Below are positions 10,817 to 22,988 of a DNA stretch of 64,000 nucleotides, in pieces. This stretch comes from Actinomucor elegans (Eukaryota > Mucoromycota > Mucoromycetes > Mucorales > Mucoraceae), in contig JAMSLZ010000015.1 of NCBI GenBank assembly GCA_026027325.1, positions 310,001 through 374,000 on the forward strand, in the 5' to 3' direction. The notes beneath the pieces were generated by a model. It ran no database searches. It had not been told where the DNA came from and saw only the letters and a list, made by a program, of their open reading frames with translations. A program made the position numbers and the translations under genes. How positions within the stretch are numbered: position 1 is the stretch's first letter; every line of letters begins with the position of its first letter.

Positions 10817-12651
10817 CACTTGAATAAAATATGTGTTACTTTGAGTTCAATATAAATCTCGATCTACCATTTGCAAAGTTTTTCAGATATAAACATGTCG
10901 TGTTACATTGGCCCTTTATTGATCGACTCGTAGGCCGCCTGCACGAGAAAAAGTCTTTATTAATTGCTCTTCAGAAGCTATCTCAGTTGCAATTTCAGCT
11001 TACGCGTTAATTGAGGTTCATTGTTGATTGTTATAACTTGCTAGTACCCGACTTGACATGTTGTATTATCCAAGTTTCCCAATGTTATGCTCTGTCTGAG
11101 TATATTGCTTCTATATCAATTTTGTGAAATGTAATAAATATTAAGAAATGAAATATATGCAGGCGGTAATAATCTGATGGGGAAAATGTTAACTGCAGAC
11201 CCTTTTTCTTACAGAAAGTACAGCTATAATGTACGTTGCACAATTGACAAGATATACGCTATTAATTACTTCTCAGTCACACCAATTTTCGTGTACCAGT
11301 CTAAATGGCATGATTCACCTCGATGATGGTTGTGACTCTGCGTACATCCCTCATTGTTGGATTGTAGTACTAATTTTAATAAACAGAAGGAGCCCTATAC
11401 ATTACTGTTCTTCTTTCATCTTATTACTGCATTCTACGTCAATTACTGTAATCTAACCTTATATAGAGTAACTTGTATAGCTGTATATCTGTCGGGGAGA
11501 CCACTGGCTTACATGTGAACCACGTGTTTGCGACCAAAGGCATGGTATACAGTCAAAATTCGTGCTTGAAGACTGGAAAGAGCAGTATGTAATACAGACT
11601 ATACACTGTATTATAGAAACTGAACCCAAGAATATTGTATGCATGTTTCAATGGTGCTTTATTAGCGTTTAAAGTCGAGATTTGTAATTTATAATCGGAA
11701 ATACGTTCCGCGTTCAGTGAACATGTCAAGTTTGAGTCTTTATTCCTTTCATCTATTTACTGAATAATAATAATAATGAAGCATTGATACGCAAACGGAA
11801 AACGAACAGCATCAATACGTGCCCATTTGCGTATCCAAAGATGTAAAGATCAACTGTAGCTCTCTTTAGAGTCATAGAACTTTTTTTGATTAGATATTGG
11901 TATATATTGTACTTGGTTCTATGTACAACACTTAATCAAGTTTTTTATATTAAAAAAAAAAATATAATAAAAAGTTATTAGCATGTACTCTGAGGCGCAG
12001 CGAATGTAATTATACTATAAGCTATTCCCCTAAAATACCTTCCAATGGCTCCGAAAAAACAAACAGTAGAGGCATACATACCATCAACAACAACTTGAAA
12101 TACTATTATTGACTTTTGCTGGCTGCCAAAAATTTACAAGTAATGCTTCTCCTCCTGAGGCCTCGCGGTATTTAGGCAAGAAATTTTATTTTATTTTTAC
12201 AAACACAGATGCGCCAATGAACAGAAAGTATATTAATAAAAATTGAGTAGAACTAGACTTCACGCTTAATAGAGTAAAGCAATTGTATACTTTGTTCGTC
12301 CCAGGTATTTTCTTCAATGAAGTAAGACCTTTTTCAGAATTTGCGAAATACACTTGTAACTCGCGTATTTCAGATAATAAGGATTAACTAAGAAAAAATA
12401 AATAAATAGATACATTATCACTTGTCATGAACCTATTTTAACTATCTGCTATATCTCCAAGTCGCCTTCATTTTCAACAAAATAATGCGGGGTTTCAAAT
12501 CCCGTCTTGTGGATGTTAGCTTTAAAAGTCATCACATGTCAACTATTCCAGATCTCTCGACTGATTTCAGTCATTGGTCACATCAGATTATTAATCTATA
12601 CGTATAATGAGCCATTGTATCTAATAGAGCCTTCAATCGACTGAAATGGGA

Positions 12652-12745
12652 TGCCTACATTACACATTAATGATTAGTATGAATTTCATGTAAACTGGAT
12701 TTAACGATTCATAGATCTTTGTGCCAATCCCATTAAAATGTTACA
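12652..12745. repeat. diverged repeat S, copy 1
   Basis: Contains ACATTACACATTAATGA, GAATTTCATGTAA, CATAGATC and CCAATCCCATTAAAA in order. The same blocks recur at 12818-12905, about 166 bp downstream. The last block recurs near 14345. Confidence 0.45.
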
Positions 12746-12817
12746 ATCGATTAGTAGTACCTATTTTAAAAGAACTGATCCATCTGCTAGATTTATTCTT
12801 TAGATGAAGCGCATTGT

Positions 12818-12905
12818 CCATATTACACTTTAATGACTGGCGTGTATTTCATGTAAGCAAGGTCAAAAGAGCCATAGATCCTTCTAGCGATCCCAGTCAA
12901 ACACC
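12818..12905. repeat. diverged repeat S, copy 2
   Basis: Contains CATATTACACTTTAATGAC, GTATTTCATGTAAGC, CCATAGATCC and GCGATCCCAGTCAAA, in the same order and spacing as the copy at 12652. Confidence 0.45.
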
Positions 12906-15900
12906 GCCTCTTCTGAATAGTACATATTCAGATTGAGCTTTTGCATTTGTAAGAACACTCTGTTAACTGAAGTACAATGCATATACTGTATTACTATTGA
13001 CTATTGGAGCTTTATATGTACTTTATATGTGTAATACTTTTTAGACCGCAAGTTTCATTCTATGCTACTACAATGAAGAGCAGTGGTGGTCTCAGTAAGA
13101 TCAAGCAACGTTAAACCAATGTATTATTTGTATCCTTTTTGAGATTTAAATCGTACGGGGTTCAACTATGTATTGACCAGCGTAAACAGCATATTTGAAT
13201 TTGATACTAGAAATGACAGACATCATTGCATTTTAACAATAAAACATTGCATCCTTTATAACTTCTATATTACTACATCTGGAGTCAAAGACTTACCTTC
13301 TCAATAATACTGATAGGATAGCCAAAGTATAACGACCATTTCTCCTTTCAATTTGTACATATTGCGTACCAATAGCCCGAAGAATTGCTTCCTCATTGCC
13401 AACTTGCAAAGCTCCCGACAGACACTATTATCTTATAATGATGGAAGAAAAACATTATTTTGGACTCTTCCAGCCATGCCTTTATTTACATTACGGCTAA
13501 CAGAGTTGCAAGGTATTATAGACTGCATCAAGCATCCAGTTCATCCACACATATATGCTACCTGTAGGTTTTGGCGTATATGCCACAAAACCAATTTAAT
13601 GCGTTTTTCTAAACCTCAATAAAAACATCTTGTTCTTACATCATCTGAAGGTAAGACTCTTGGATCGATAGCATCCACAGAAGAAAATTGTCTTGTTTTG
13701 AGAGTCTAAAAAGAGTAAACAGAGACATTGGCATTCATTTGAGTAGGAGTTAAATATATCAGACATTAGTCTTTATTTTCATCTAAATACTGTAACATAT
13801 CGCTTCAAATCTGGATAGAGGAAGAAATGGCAGGAGTGAGCAAAGTATAATGTTTGGCACTCATAGCAGCTTACACACTACTAAGCCGATTCCTGGGGAG
13901 CGGCATTCGCACCTGTTTAGGACCTTCTTCTATTGGACAGCCTTGAGTGAACCAAAACTCAAGTCAAGAAACGAACAGGCTATGATTTTCTTCTTAAAAA
14001 ACCTATACCATTCAAAAGAGAACCAAAATACCTACCAATTAGATTAAGATCGCAGCAGGAAACAATGATTTAACTATCCGACAGGCAGCACAATGTCTTT
14101 TTCTGTTTATACAATTTCAATCTCTGGACTTAAAAACCAGAGCTTAGGAAACTGGCAAAGATAGGCATAGTCTTCTCTACTTCTTTCTATTGCGCTTTAT
14201 CTTGCTATTTTTTCTATCATCTCTATATACATACTATATAGTTACTGAGTACCACCTTTATTGAGTATTATTCTTTAAATACGTGCAACAAATAAAACTC
14301 CTAAAAAAAAAAAGAATGGTGGGCACAGATATTGGATTACTCTGCCGATCCCATTAAAACTAGCATCTAGTAAAACACCAGATCTACGTGATCACGTCCA
14401 TGGGCTAGTAGGCCTTGTTAAGATTTAGTTTTTGTTGACCAGATGGCTTTTCTACATAATAATAATAATAAAAAAAAGTCTGGCATATTGTCGATCTGGG
14501 ACTATTTTCTTATCTGTACTACCATTGAAATTAAATAGACATATAGCATTTCTTTCTGCAGAGTGCTGACTAGGATGCGTTTATAGACTGTATTTTACCA
14601 GGTTTAGTTATAAACCTGTGAAATCAAAAAAACCAATCAAGGACAAAAGCCTAATCGAAAAGATAAAGCAGTGAAAATCACGTGTAATACAAAAAATTGT
14701 GCTTTTTACTAATAGACTGCTTCCGAGGAAGTGGAAAGCGGGAACACTATCTTATCTTGCTACTGATATCATGGTTTTATCTCTACTATCGTGGGTGTAT
14801 AAAGTAAGAGAAAAAAAAATGGCCTGTCATTTTTATTGTTTATGAACACACACACTCTCCCTTTTTTTTTTTTTACTCGTACATTGATCTATGAATTGGT
14901 TAATAAGTTGCATATACAGCAGTTATCTATGTAAAGCTTATACAAAAAATACTGCTTGAAACCGAGGAACAGAAAGAAAAAGGAGTGTTATTCTAAAGCT
15001 TATATTTGAAACGAGAACTCTCTAAATCCTTTAACCGCATATTAGAAAGTGTGAGTCATTTTCAATAGGCGCCTAATCACAAAAAAAAAACTCGTACACA
15101 AAGACTTTTTTTTGTTCATGGAATATGGCATAATATGATATGAATCGAAACGGCACTGTATTATGACTAGATTCAATAAGGAATTAGGGTTTGGTAACAT
15201 CCTATTATCAAATAGAGCGTTATAAGGTATCGTGTGAGTCATCGCCCGCAAATCTCTTATCTTTGATCGGGCTCATGATTGAATCCCAGGAACCAAAGGC
15301 TTTTCAGTTTATTTATATATATACAAGAAAATCAGTTGTGTGTCTATTTGTGCTGTACATTTGATACTTACATAACGCCGTAGTGAAACTAAATAATGAC
15401 AAGAGGTCTAGATTGCAATAGTTTGTAAAGAAAACGTGCAATGAAATTTAAAAAAGAACAAAGAAATACTACGAAAAAATCTGCCGAATTGACGTTGATA
15501 TTTATGCAAAAGCAAAAAAACTTTTAAGAACCAAGATGCTATCGAATTAAGCAAATAGTAAAGGCCTTGATTAGGTAATTCGGAGATGATCGTGATCCTG
15601 TATCTTGCTTTATAATAAGTTGAAAGGAATTCATAGCCATGAGACAAAAGGCTATTTTAACCAATAAAATCAAATGTTACCCCACAAATAACCAATAGCC
15701 TCAGCGCATAAATGGACAAAACAGTTGGATCAATTAGCTTGGGCCTGGATGGTAACCATTACCGCTTTGAATCGCACTGGAAGATAATGGATGAAAAGAA
15801 TGCATCTTTGATGCAAAATACTTCCCCTTACAATGCAAAAGCTCTTTCATTGAATCCACTTTCTCTAATAATACACATCCGTATTTGAGAATCCCCTGGA

Positions 15901-16129
15901 CATGGTTATACAGGCCTTATCTATACTTAAAACGCAGTCATTATGATATCCCGCCCTATTAAGGCTACCCCCCATCATTTCGCCAAAGTGTATATTTCTC
16001 GTTATAATTTCAATTTACGACTGATACCTTAGGATCAAATCCTTTATAGCTTCTTTTTCCTCTTTTCTTTTCTCTTTTTCTTCTTCTTTTAACAGTTTTT
16101 TAAGAAAAATAAAAAATAAAAACTTAATT

Positions 16130-18610
16130 ATGGCTCATCAAGCACGTATCAACACTGTCGTAGAGTCTCTTACTAAGGCTCCTCGTAATGTTGTTTTCCC
16201 TCAAAAGAATGGTCAAGTCCAACCTGTCTCTGAAGTATTTGGCCAAAACGTCTTTACGCGTTCTGAAATGGCCAAGATGTTGCCCAAGCCTGTTTACAAG
16301 ACCTTTGTCCAAACATTAAAGGGTAAGAGTACCATCGATAAGGTGACTGCCGACGCTATTGCTCATGCCGCCAAGGTCTGGTCTATTGAACGTGGTGCTA
16401 CTCACTTCACTCACTGGTTCCAACCTTTGAACGATTCTACTGCTGAAAAGCACGATTCATTCTTGACCTTGAAGTCTTCATTTGTTGATGGCTCTGAAGT
16501 GGTAATTATATTGGGAATGGAGGGGGGATACCACGTCTTTTTTTTTCTTTTTTGATTTGACAGGATATTCCCATAACCTTGAATTTGACCGAAATTTAAT
16601 CTTGTATTACTTGTAGGTTACTGCCATCGATACATTCTCTGGTTCTCAATTGTTGCAATCTGAGCCTGATGCTTCATCTTTCCCCTCTGGTGGTATGCGT
16701 ACTACCTTTGAAGCTCGTGGTTATACTGTTTGGGATACTAAGAGGTAAAAGTAGAAACGAGCGCAAAGTGTAAGGTGCTAATTTATTATTATTAGTCCTA
16801 TGTTTATTCAAGAAGGTCCCCATGGTACCTCTGTCCTTTATATCCCTTCCGTCTTCATTTCTTATAACGGTGAAGCCTTGGATGAAAAGTCTGTTCTCTT
16901 GAGATCTTCTGAAGTTTTGGAACGTGTTGCTTTGGATGTCCTTAATGTCATTGAACCTAAGGATTCTGGTAACGTACTTTAATGTGTAACAATTTACTTT
17001 AATATTCATGCACCTTGCCTGCAGATCGTTCCGAACTCGTTTATACTACTCTCGGTACTGAGCAAGAATACTTCTTGATTGATCGTGCTCTTTACACACT
17101 TCGTCCTGATCTCAAGATCACCGGCCGTACTTTGATTGGTGGTCTTCCTCCTCGCCATCAACAACTCGAAGATCATTACTTTGGTAAGATTCCTACCCGT
17201 GTCTTGTCTGCCATCAGTGAATGTGAACTTGAGCTTGCCAAGTTGGGTGTCCCCATCAAGACCCGTCATAACGAAGTTGCTCCCGCTCAATTCGAAGTTG
17301 CTCCCATTTTTGAAGAAGCTCTTTTGGCTGTCGATCACAACTTGTTGACCATGGATGTCCTCCATCGTGTTGCTCATCGTCACAAGCTTAAGGTTCTCTT
17401 CCACGAGAAGCCTTTCAAGGGTGTTAATGGTTCCGGTAAGCATTGTAACTGGAGTTTGTCTACTGACAAGGGCGATAACTTGTTGGATCCTTCCAGCACT
17501 CCCGAGACCAACTACCGTTTCTTGATCTTCTTGGTTGCTACCTTGAAGGCTGTCCAAGATCACGGTGATCTTTTGCGTGCTGGTATTGCTTCTGCTTCCA
17601 ACGATCATCGTCTTGGTGCTCAAGAAGCTCCTCCTGGTATCATCTCTGCTTTCTTGGGTTCTCAATTGAACGAGGTCTTGAACGCTGTTGAAGAGAACCG
17701 TCCTATCAACTATGGTGCTGTTGAAATGCAACACATTCGTGTGAAGGGTACTGTCTTGGATCTCAAGGTCGCCAACTTGCCTCCCATCTCTCGTGATTTG
17801 ACTGATCGTAACCGTACTTCTCCTTTTGCCTTCACTGGTAATAAGTTTGAATTCCGTGCTGTGGGTTCCAAGCAATCTCCTTCATTCCCCGTCACCCTGT
17901 TGAACTCTGCTGTAGCCAAGACTTTGACCGAAATTTTGGCTGATTTGAACGCAGCCAAGGGCGACAAGCCTGTCGCTTCTGCTGAAGAACAACTTGCAGT
18001 CATCCGCAAGTACATCAAATTGACCAAGGCTGTTCGTTTCGAAGGTGATAACTACTCTGATGAATGGATTCAAGAAGCCGCTAAGCGTGGTTTGGCCAAC
18101 ATTACCAAGAGTCCTGAAGCATTCTTGCGTCTTTTGAGAAAGGAAAACAGAGACATGTTGAAGGATATGGGTGTCTTCTCTGAAGCTGAATTGAACTCTC
18201 GTTATCATATCTTGGTTGAAAAGTATGCCAAGGATGTTACTATTGAAGCTCAAACAATGATCACCATGGTAATTCAACAAGTCTTGCCTGCTGCTTTCGA
18301 ATATAGACGCAATTTGGCTGAAGCTGCCTCCTTCATGAAGAACATTGGTGTTGAAGCTTCTGCTGAAGTCGATCTCTTGAACGAATTATCACCTATTGTC
18401 AGCACTCTTCAAAAGGATATCACTGCCCTTAAATACCTCATGGTTGCTCTTATCGATGTTGACGATGTTGTCGTGTTGGCCAATAGATGTTGTGACGAAG
18501 TTCTCCCCAAGATGGAAGCTATTCGTGAATTAGCTGACAAGTTGGAGCGTAACGTTGCAGACAAGTTGTGGCCTTTGCCCAAGTACACTGAATTGTTCTT
18601 GAACATCTAA
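16130..18610 (+). CDS. type III glutamine synthetase (GSIII)
   Basis: Exons are 16130-16501, 16617-16744, 16796-16968 and 17025-18610, giving 752 aa, the size of GSIII (about 700-730) and far longer than eukaryotic GSII (about 350-370). The enzyme makes glutamine from glutamate, ammonia and ATP in the cytosol as a large homo-oligomer. GSIII hallmarks are a long N-terminal part with [12 protein letters not shown] and [25 protein letters not shown], then [35 protein letters not shown], and [18 protein letters not shown], followed by the extra C-terminal helical domain. GSIII is best known from Bacteroidetes, cyanobacteria, diatoms and some other protists. Strong codon bias (AAG, GGT, GCT, CGT) and a pyrimidine-rich leader suggest very high expression. 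A 115-nt intron interrupts codon 124/125. Confidence 0.95.
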
Positions 18611-18915
18611 GTTGATTCATTTTTTTTCCCTTTTTCTTTTATATACTCATCATGCTTTTTTTAATCCATTTCTTTTATATTAAAAAAAAAGTGCAAGACT
18701 ATAAAGTTTTGATCGCTTTTGTGTACAATAAAATCATTATCGGTTCCTCAATATTAATAACACAAAAAGTATAAGCCTTCTTTTTTGTAGTGATACAAAA
18801 TCTCTGTTGTTGTTACATTAATGGAAACGAAGCAGTACCTTTAGGAGCAAAAGATACCTGCACTCGGTTCCCCTTTCAGCTCCTCTTTCTTCTTCTTTTC
18901 TTCTTGTTTTATAGA
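18611..18915. other. intergenic spacer between two plus-strand genes
   Basis: Contains the 3' UTR of the glutamine synthetase gene (T-rich, AATAAA-like AATAAAATC at about 18727) and the pyrimidine-rich leader of the next gene (CTTTC...TTCTTCTTTTC, 18870-18905). No extra gene is seen. Confidence 0.5.
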
Positions 18916-20324
18916 ATGGTCAACATAGAAAAGATTGTATGTACTATGTTACTTGAGCTTTCTTTATGTTAACGCTTTCAATAGAAAACCCGAATAAACC
19001 AAAGTAGACGTACAAAGGCCTATATCGCCGTTGCTTGTCTTCAAGGCATATTTATTGTTATATTACAAGCAACTATTGCCTATTACAATACAGCACAAGT
19101 AAATAAAGGTCTGGAATCAGAGGCAGTAAACTCCTATAACCTGAGTTTCGAAGAGGATCAAGCTATTAACGATGCTGTTGAGCGTCTGAAGCGAATCAAG
19201 TGGGAAAATATTGCTTTTATTGGCTTTCAGTTCTGGTTTGTCGGCATGTCATTTGATGCAGTAAGACGAAGTTACATACCTAATGAACTTGGTATTCACT
19301 CCTATTATTTAGACTGTTTATCAGAATGCTGCCGAAGTGGTTGCTCTCGCAGTCATGAACTTGGCTTGCGCAATTCTTGGTGCGTTAGAAGTAGTAGATG
19401 GAAGACGCTGGCTCACTACCTTGAATAATATCAAACTGAAACATGAGATTCCAATTATTACTACACCGATCCAAATAGCCTTCTATGTAGAGATTGCACT
19501 CTCTATTTGTGTGGGGCTATTTGGTATTCTTTTCGCCTACCTATCAATGCAGCTGGTTAAAGAACTTGGCTGGGTCATCTACAAGAAAATTGGTGCTGAT
19601 CTCGATATTCAACGTAAGTGTATATAAAGAGCTGCTCACTTTATATACTGAACCCTTTTCTTGCTTTGTAGGCATGTATAAAGTACTGCAGTTCTTTGTG
19701 TTGGCTTTGAAAATCGACATCTTTATCCAGTTTTTGGTTTCCGTATTTTACCTAATTCAGTTTGCTCTTAAAGATGAGTTTAAATCGTGGTATACATATA
19801 TTTTCATTATCATCACCCTCTTTATACTGCCAATGCTTTACTTTGGACGTACTGCAGTAAGTTTATGATATTCTCTTTGGCAGTTGCATTAATCAAATGA
19901 GGGTAGGTATCCAGCGAAAGCCGTTCCAAAATGATCATCTTTATCTTGTTTCAAATGTGTATCGTGTTCCAATTGATCCTTATAGCCAAAGAAGCAACAA
20001 GTGGTAGGGACTACTGGTATGTTTGGATTTGTTTCGGTAAGTAGCAAGTATTGATTGCGTCAGCTCTTTACCAACATCTTATTCTTCGTAGTCATCATTG
20101 GAATGCTTGCTTCAGCGGTAAAAGTTTATAATGCTTTGCTGATTCACACTTAGCTAATCCACGTGTTCTCATTATAGGTAACTTCAGTGCTGGCTGTGAT
20201 TTGCATTAGCAATTTCGGAAAAGGCCTAAAGCCCTATATTCAAAGAGGTGCAGAAAAGAAAGAAATCTTGAACCAAAACATGCAAAAGGAAGCCAATGTA
20301 GGCTGGACCATTGACGATGATTAA
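18916..20324 (+). CDS. multi-pass membrane protein, UPF0658 Golgi family-like
   Basis: Exons are 18916-18936, 18985-19260, 19313-19613, 19672-19856, 19907-20036, 20092-20117 and 20178-20324, giving 361 aa. Exon 1 encodes only seven residues and exon 6 only nine. Several hydrophobic segments alternate with short charged loops: AYIAVACLQGIFIVIL near the N-terminus, VVALAVMNLACAILGAL, IAFYVEIALSICVGLFGILF, LYLIQ-type segments, FIIITLFILPMLYFG, IFILFQMCIVFQLILIA, and VIIGMLASAVTSVLAVICI. The tail GLKPYIQRGAEKKE is polar. The length, helix pattern and ending resemble the fungal UPF0658 family (S. pombe C23H3.04/C1952.10c), annotated as Golgi membrane proteins of unknown function. I assign the family from overall pattern, so the name is less secure than the gene model. 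Confidence 0.75.
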
Positions 20325-20396
20325 TAGAAACCCATCTTGTAAAACATTCATATCTCATATAGTTACGTTTCATGAAACTAAATAATACGTATTTTA

Positions 20397-21372
20397 TTAT
20401 TCATAACCTGGGCTTCGACTTCTTGATCTTCGACTTCTTCGCGATTCTCGATGATCATCCCGATATCTATCCTCATCGCGAGGTCGATTTTCTCGTCGAC
20501 TAGTATAATAGTCATCTCGGTAGTGTCTACTGCGTCTACCATCATCACGAGATCGAGATCTATGTCGTCTTGGAGGAGATCTACTGTACCGTCTACTACT
20601 AGATCTAGAAGGGGGCTCATCCTATTTCTTCAAGTTAATGACTGAGTAGCATTCTCTGTAAAAATATACCACTTACAAAGCGAGACCTTCTCTTTTCGCC
20701 TTCTTTCAAGTCTTCTAGTTCATCTGTTTGTTTCTTTCGAATCGTTTCCATAACAGAGTCGCGTTGAGCTCTTCGTTCATCCTCAAGAGCTTTTCGCTTA
20801 CGCAATTCTTCCTTCTTTTGTTCGATAAAGGCCGCTGGAATACCACCTACAGAGTTTTGCGCGCTTAGTAACAATTTCCAAAGTTCAGTTATAAACAATT
20901 TTGTTTTGCTTTCCAGAAATCCAGTCAAATTGATTTGCATTCGTTTAGGATCAAGGTCCTAAAAATAAAAAATAAAAACATATATATAGTGAGTGATGAG
21001 GGGATGAACCAAAATCGCACTCGAAATTACTTTTTCTTCGAGTAAACTGCAAGTATAGTCAATGACGACTTCATCTTCTAGTCCGATTAACTCTGTTATT
21101 CTGTTACTAATCCAAGGTCTAATAACGTCTAAATTAACCTTTTTCATATCAACCTATCAAAGTATTAAACCATGATCATAAGAACTCTCTTTTTACCAGT
21201 TTACCTTTTGATCGAATTCTGGAGGAAAAGACATAGATTTCAACAACTTCTTTTCTTTATTGCTGAATCGACTATCTTGATCAGCACTTGTACCCTAATA
21301 TGACACTATTAATGATGACTTGAATGAAATAAATTAACATTATCATACCTTGAAAAAACCAGCATCTCCCAT
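20397..21372 (-). CDS. PWI-domain SR-like splicing factor (SRRM1/SRm160-type)
   Basis: Exons (minus) are 21372-21349, 21294-21205, 21153-21031, 20958-20677 and 20621-20397, giving 247 aa. Residues about 25-115 form a PWI domain (MKKVNLDVIRPWI, then LLEEKDLDPKRMQINLTGF), a four-helix module that binds nucleic acid and splicing partners. It begins with GFFKGTSADQDSRFSNKEKKL, the conserved SRm160 start. A charged helical stretch (KKEELRKRKALEDERR) follows, then an RS-rich tail of about 75 residues (RSPPRRHRSRSRD, RRSRRSRSRSP). SRm160 coactivates splicing and links it to 3' end processing. This fungal form is much shorter than the animal protein because its RS tail is brief. It is convergent with the UPF0658-like gene, 72 bp apart. 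Confidence 0.9.
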
Positions 21373-21788
21373 GTTGACGTTTAAAAGATTGAGAAAAGAG
21401 AAAAGAGAGAAAAATAATCTGTTAGTCTCAAATAAGGGAGTTTCAATAGGCTCGAATTATGGCATAAATGAGCCTCAGATTTATATAGTCGCCTTATTAA
21501 CGTGTTTAATCAGCATTGATACGCTAAAGTTGCCACAGAGCATATATACCAATTAAACTATCAGTTACGACGCAGGTGAAGATGCATTTCTTTTTAAGAA
21601 TTCAAAGGGTATACCCTGAAGCTCAAAACTTCGAAAAAAAAAACTTTTTCTATGTAAAACTTTACTTTTATTAAATAATGAGTACAGTCTGGTTCATTCA
21701 GAGCTTCTTCCTATGAATAAACAAAGCCAATAACTATGAAAAAAAAAAACGATACTTTGGTTTGCATATATTGGCAATCCCACAATAC
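21373..21788. other. intergenic spacer
   Basis: Promoter side of the PWI gene and 3' side of the membrane protein gene. The frame at 21350-21556 overlaps the PWI leader and is not supported. Nothing else is recognised. Confidence 0.5.
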
Positions 21789-22988
21789 TTAGAAATGAGG
21801 CAGCCAATAGGCACTATGCAGTTGCTTTTGTTCAGGTGTAGCAGTAAAGCTAGAAAAAGACATCAGTGCAATCAGCAAACCCAGCATGACCCCTGCTTCA
21901 ACTGGTATAATTGGCTTCGTTGGATCATCGCCGTTCCACTGGCAGATTGTTGATATGATCATATGTCCAAATACGGTCGCAAATATCCAAAACGAACTTA
22001 GTAACAGCACCAAAGCGTTGTTTCTGTTGATATAGACCATTAACGTGAATATTAAACATAGCGGAATTGACAGAAGAACAAAAATGAGTACACGCCCACG
22101 GATCTTTTCGTTAAAAAACAGATCTATTGTCAAACGTAAGTCCCGGAAACGTAATTCGCTGCTGGCAGTTCTATATGTATCCCATTCGTCCCTAGGTATA
22201 CATACAACTGGTTTCCAATAATAGCTCGGGTTACATGACACGCTGATTACACTGCAGATCAGTATATAGCTTGTGTATATTGACAAAATGTCCATTGTGT
22301 GCACCATATCTATATTTTGTAAGCGCATACATGATATTAATATGGATGAAATACACTGTATAGCACCAAATAAGCAGCCCGCGCTACTTTTTATACAATA
22401 CATCCCATCAAATTCAGGGTCACTGATATATTTTTTATCCGGCGAAGCAAGTAGACGTTGGTGTTTTGCCTTTTGAACTTTTTCCGGCCAATACTCTGGA
22501 AGCCATACCGTTGACAATCGATTACTGTCAATATAGCCTTTGCTATGGGTGTCAATTGTAGTAAAGCTGTTTACTGAGTCGTTGTCGGTTTGATCACCAA
22601 TATGTACACTGTAGCTTTCTTGTTTATGCTCATAGAAATCGTCCAAAGAATCAAGGCCCACAAAGATGGATGCATCGGACAGTAGACGGATATACTTGTA
22701 TGGCATACCTACAGATATCCCCTGGATTAAACCACATAGAGCGACTGTTGCACCCAAGACATGGACAATAGGAAGAATTAGCATCATCAAAAATGCATCC
22801 ATATACGTCGACCAAAGGGGAATAACTGCTTCACTTTGCTCGGGCTTGCTTCCATTGGCACCGGGAGTGTGTTTGGTAACTTGGAGTTCTTGCTTAATAG
22901 TATCGTTTATGCCTAATAATGTAATGGTGATAATATTGGAGATAATCGTTGTTAGCGTTGTAGCGACATTTCTTTCAAACACCTCCAT
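21789..22988 (-). CDS. hypothetical multi-pass membrane protein (399 aa)
   Basis: A single uninterrupted frame from the ATG at 22988 encodes 399 aa; the frame stays open a little further upstream but without another ATG. I do not recognise the family. Visible features are an N-terminal hydrophobic stretch (TTIISNIITITLLGI), a long membrane segment at about 75-105 (MDAFLMMLILPIVHVLG), a polar loop of about 100 residues with IDTHSKGYID and PDKKYISDPEFDG, a central pair of helices (GCLFGAIQCISSILISC, YTSYILICSVISV), a charged loop (RFRDLRLTIDLFFNEK), and three closing helices (ILIFVLLSIPLCLIFTLM-like, VLLLSSFWIFATVFGH, VMLGLLIALMSFSSF). Six or seven transmembrane passes are likely. No introns, unlike most neighbours. 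Confidence 0.65.
   Translation of the reverse strand: MEVFERNVATTLTTIISNIITITLLGINDTIKQELQVTKHTPGANGSKPEQSEAVIPLWSTYMDAFLMMLILPIVHVLGATVALCGLIQGISVGMPYKYIRLLSDASIFVGLDSLDDFYEHKQESYSVHIGDQTDNDSVNSFTTIDTHSKGYIDSNRLSTVWLPEYWPEKVQKAKHQRLLASPDKKYISDPEFDGMYCIKSSAGCLFGAIQCISSILISCMRLQNIDMVHTMDILSIYTSYILICSVISVSCNPSYYWKPVVCIPRDEWDTYRTASSELRFRDLRLTIDLFFNEKIRGRVLIFVLLSIPLCLIFTLMVYINRNNALVLLLSSFWIFATVFGHMIISTICQWNGDDPTKPIIPVEAGVMLGLLIALMSFSSFTATPEQKQLHSAYWLPHF

Larger units (their letters stand above)
10722..16129. other. 5.4-kb gene-poor intergenic region
   Basis: No gene is supported; the longest frames (13353-13622, 13850-14047, 15042-15251, 15408-15647) show no domain, codon bias or splice context. 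The stretch holds three diverged copies of an about 90-bp repeat (12652, 12818, 14310), homopolymer runs, and near 13080-13165 a weak tRNA-like pair of A-box and B-box motifs that does not fold. The last 90 bases before 16130 are a long pyrimidine tract (CTTTTT/TTCTTC), typical of the leader of a highly expressed fungal gene and here belonging to the glutamine synthetase gene. Confidence 0.5.

Noticed and set aside
12488..12510. T-arm-like GGGGTTTCAAATCCCG
   Set aside because: It resembles a tRNA T arm, but no matching D arm, anticodon arm or acceptor stem lies upstream.
13080..13165. tRNA-like A-box and B-box pair
   Set aside because: GTGGTCTCAGTAAG and GGGGTTCAACT are spaced about 68 bp apart, but no acceptor or anticodon stem can be formed, so it is at most a degenerate tRNA-derived repeat.
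15718..15890. Plus-strand frame reading SISLGLDGNHYRF
   Set aside because: About 55 open codons upstream of glutamine synthetase without ATG, splice context or a known domain; likely chance.
17006..18280. Long minus-strand frames (289, 105 and 132 codons) opposite glutamine synthetase
   Set aside because: Same cause: shadow frames of biased codons over a confidently identified gene.
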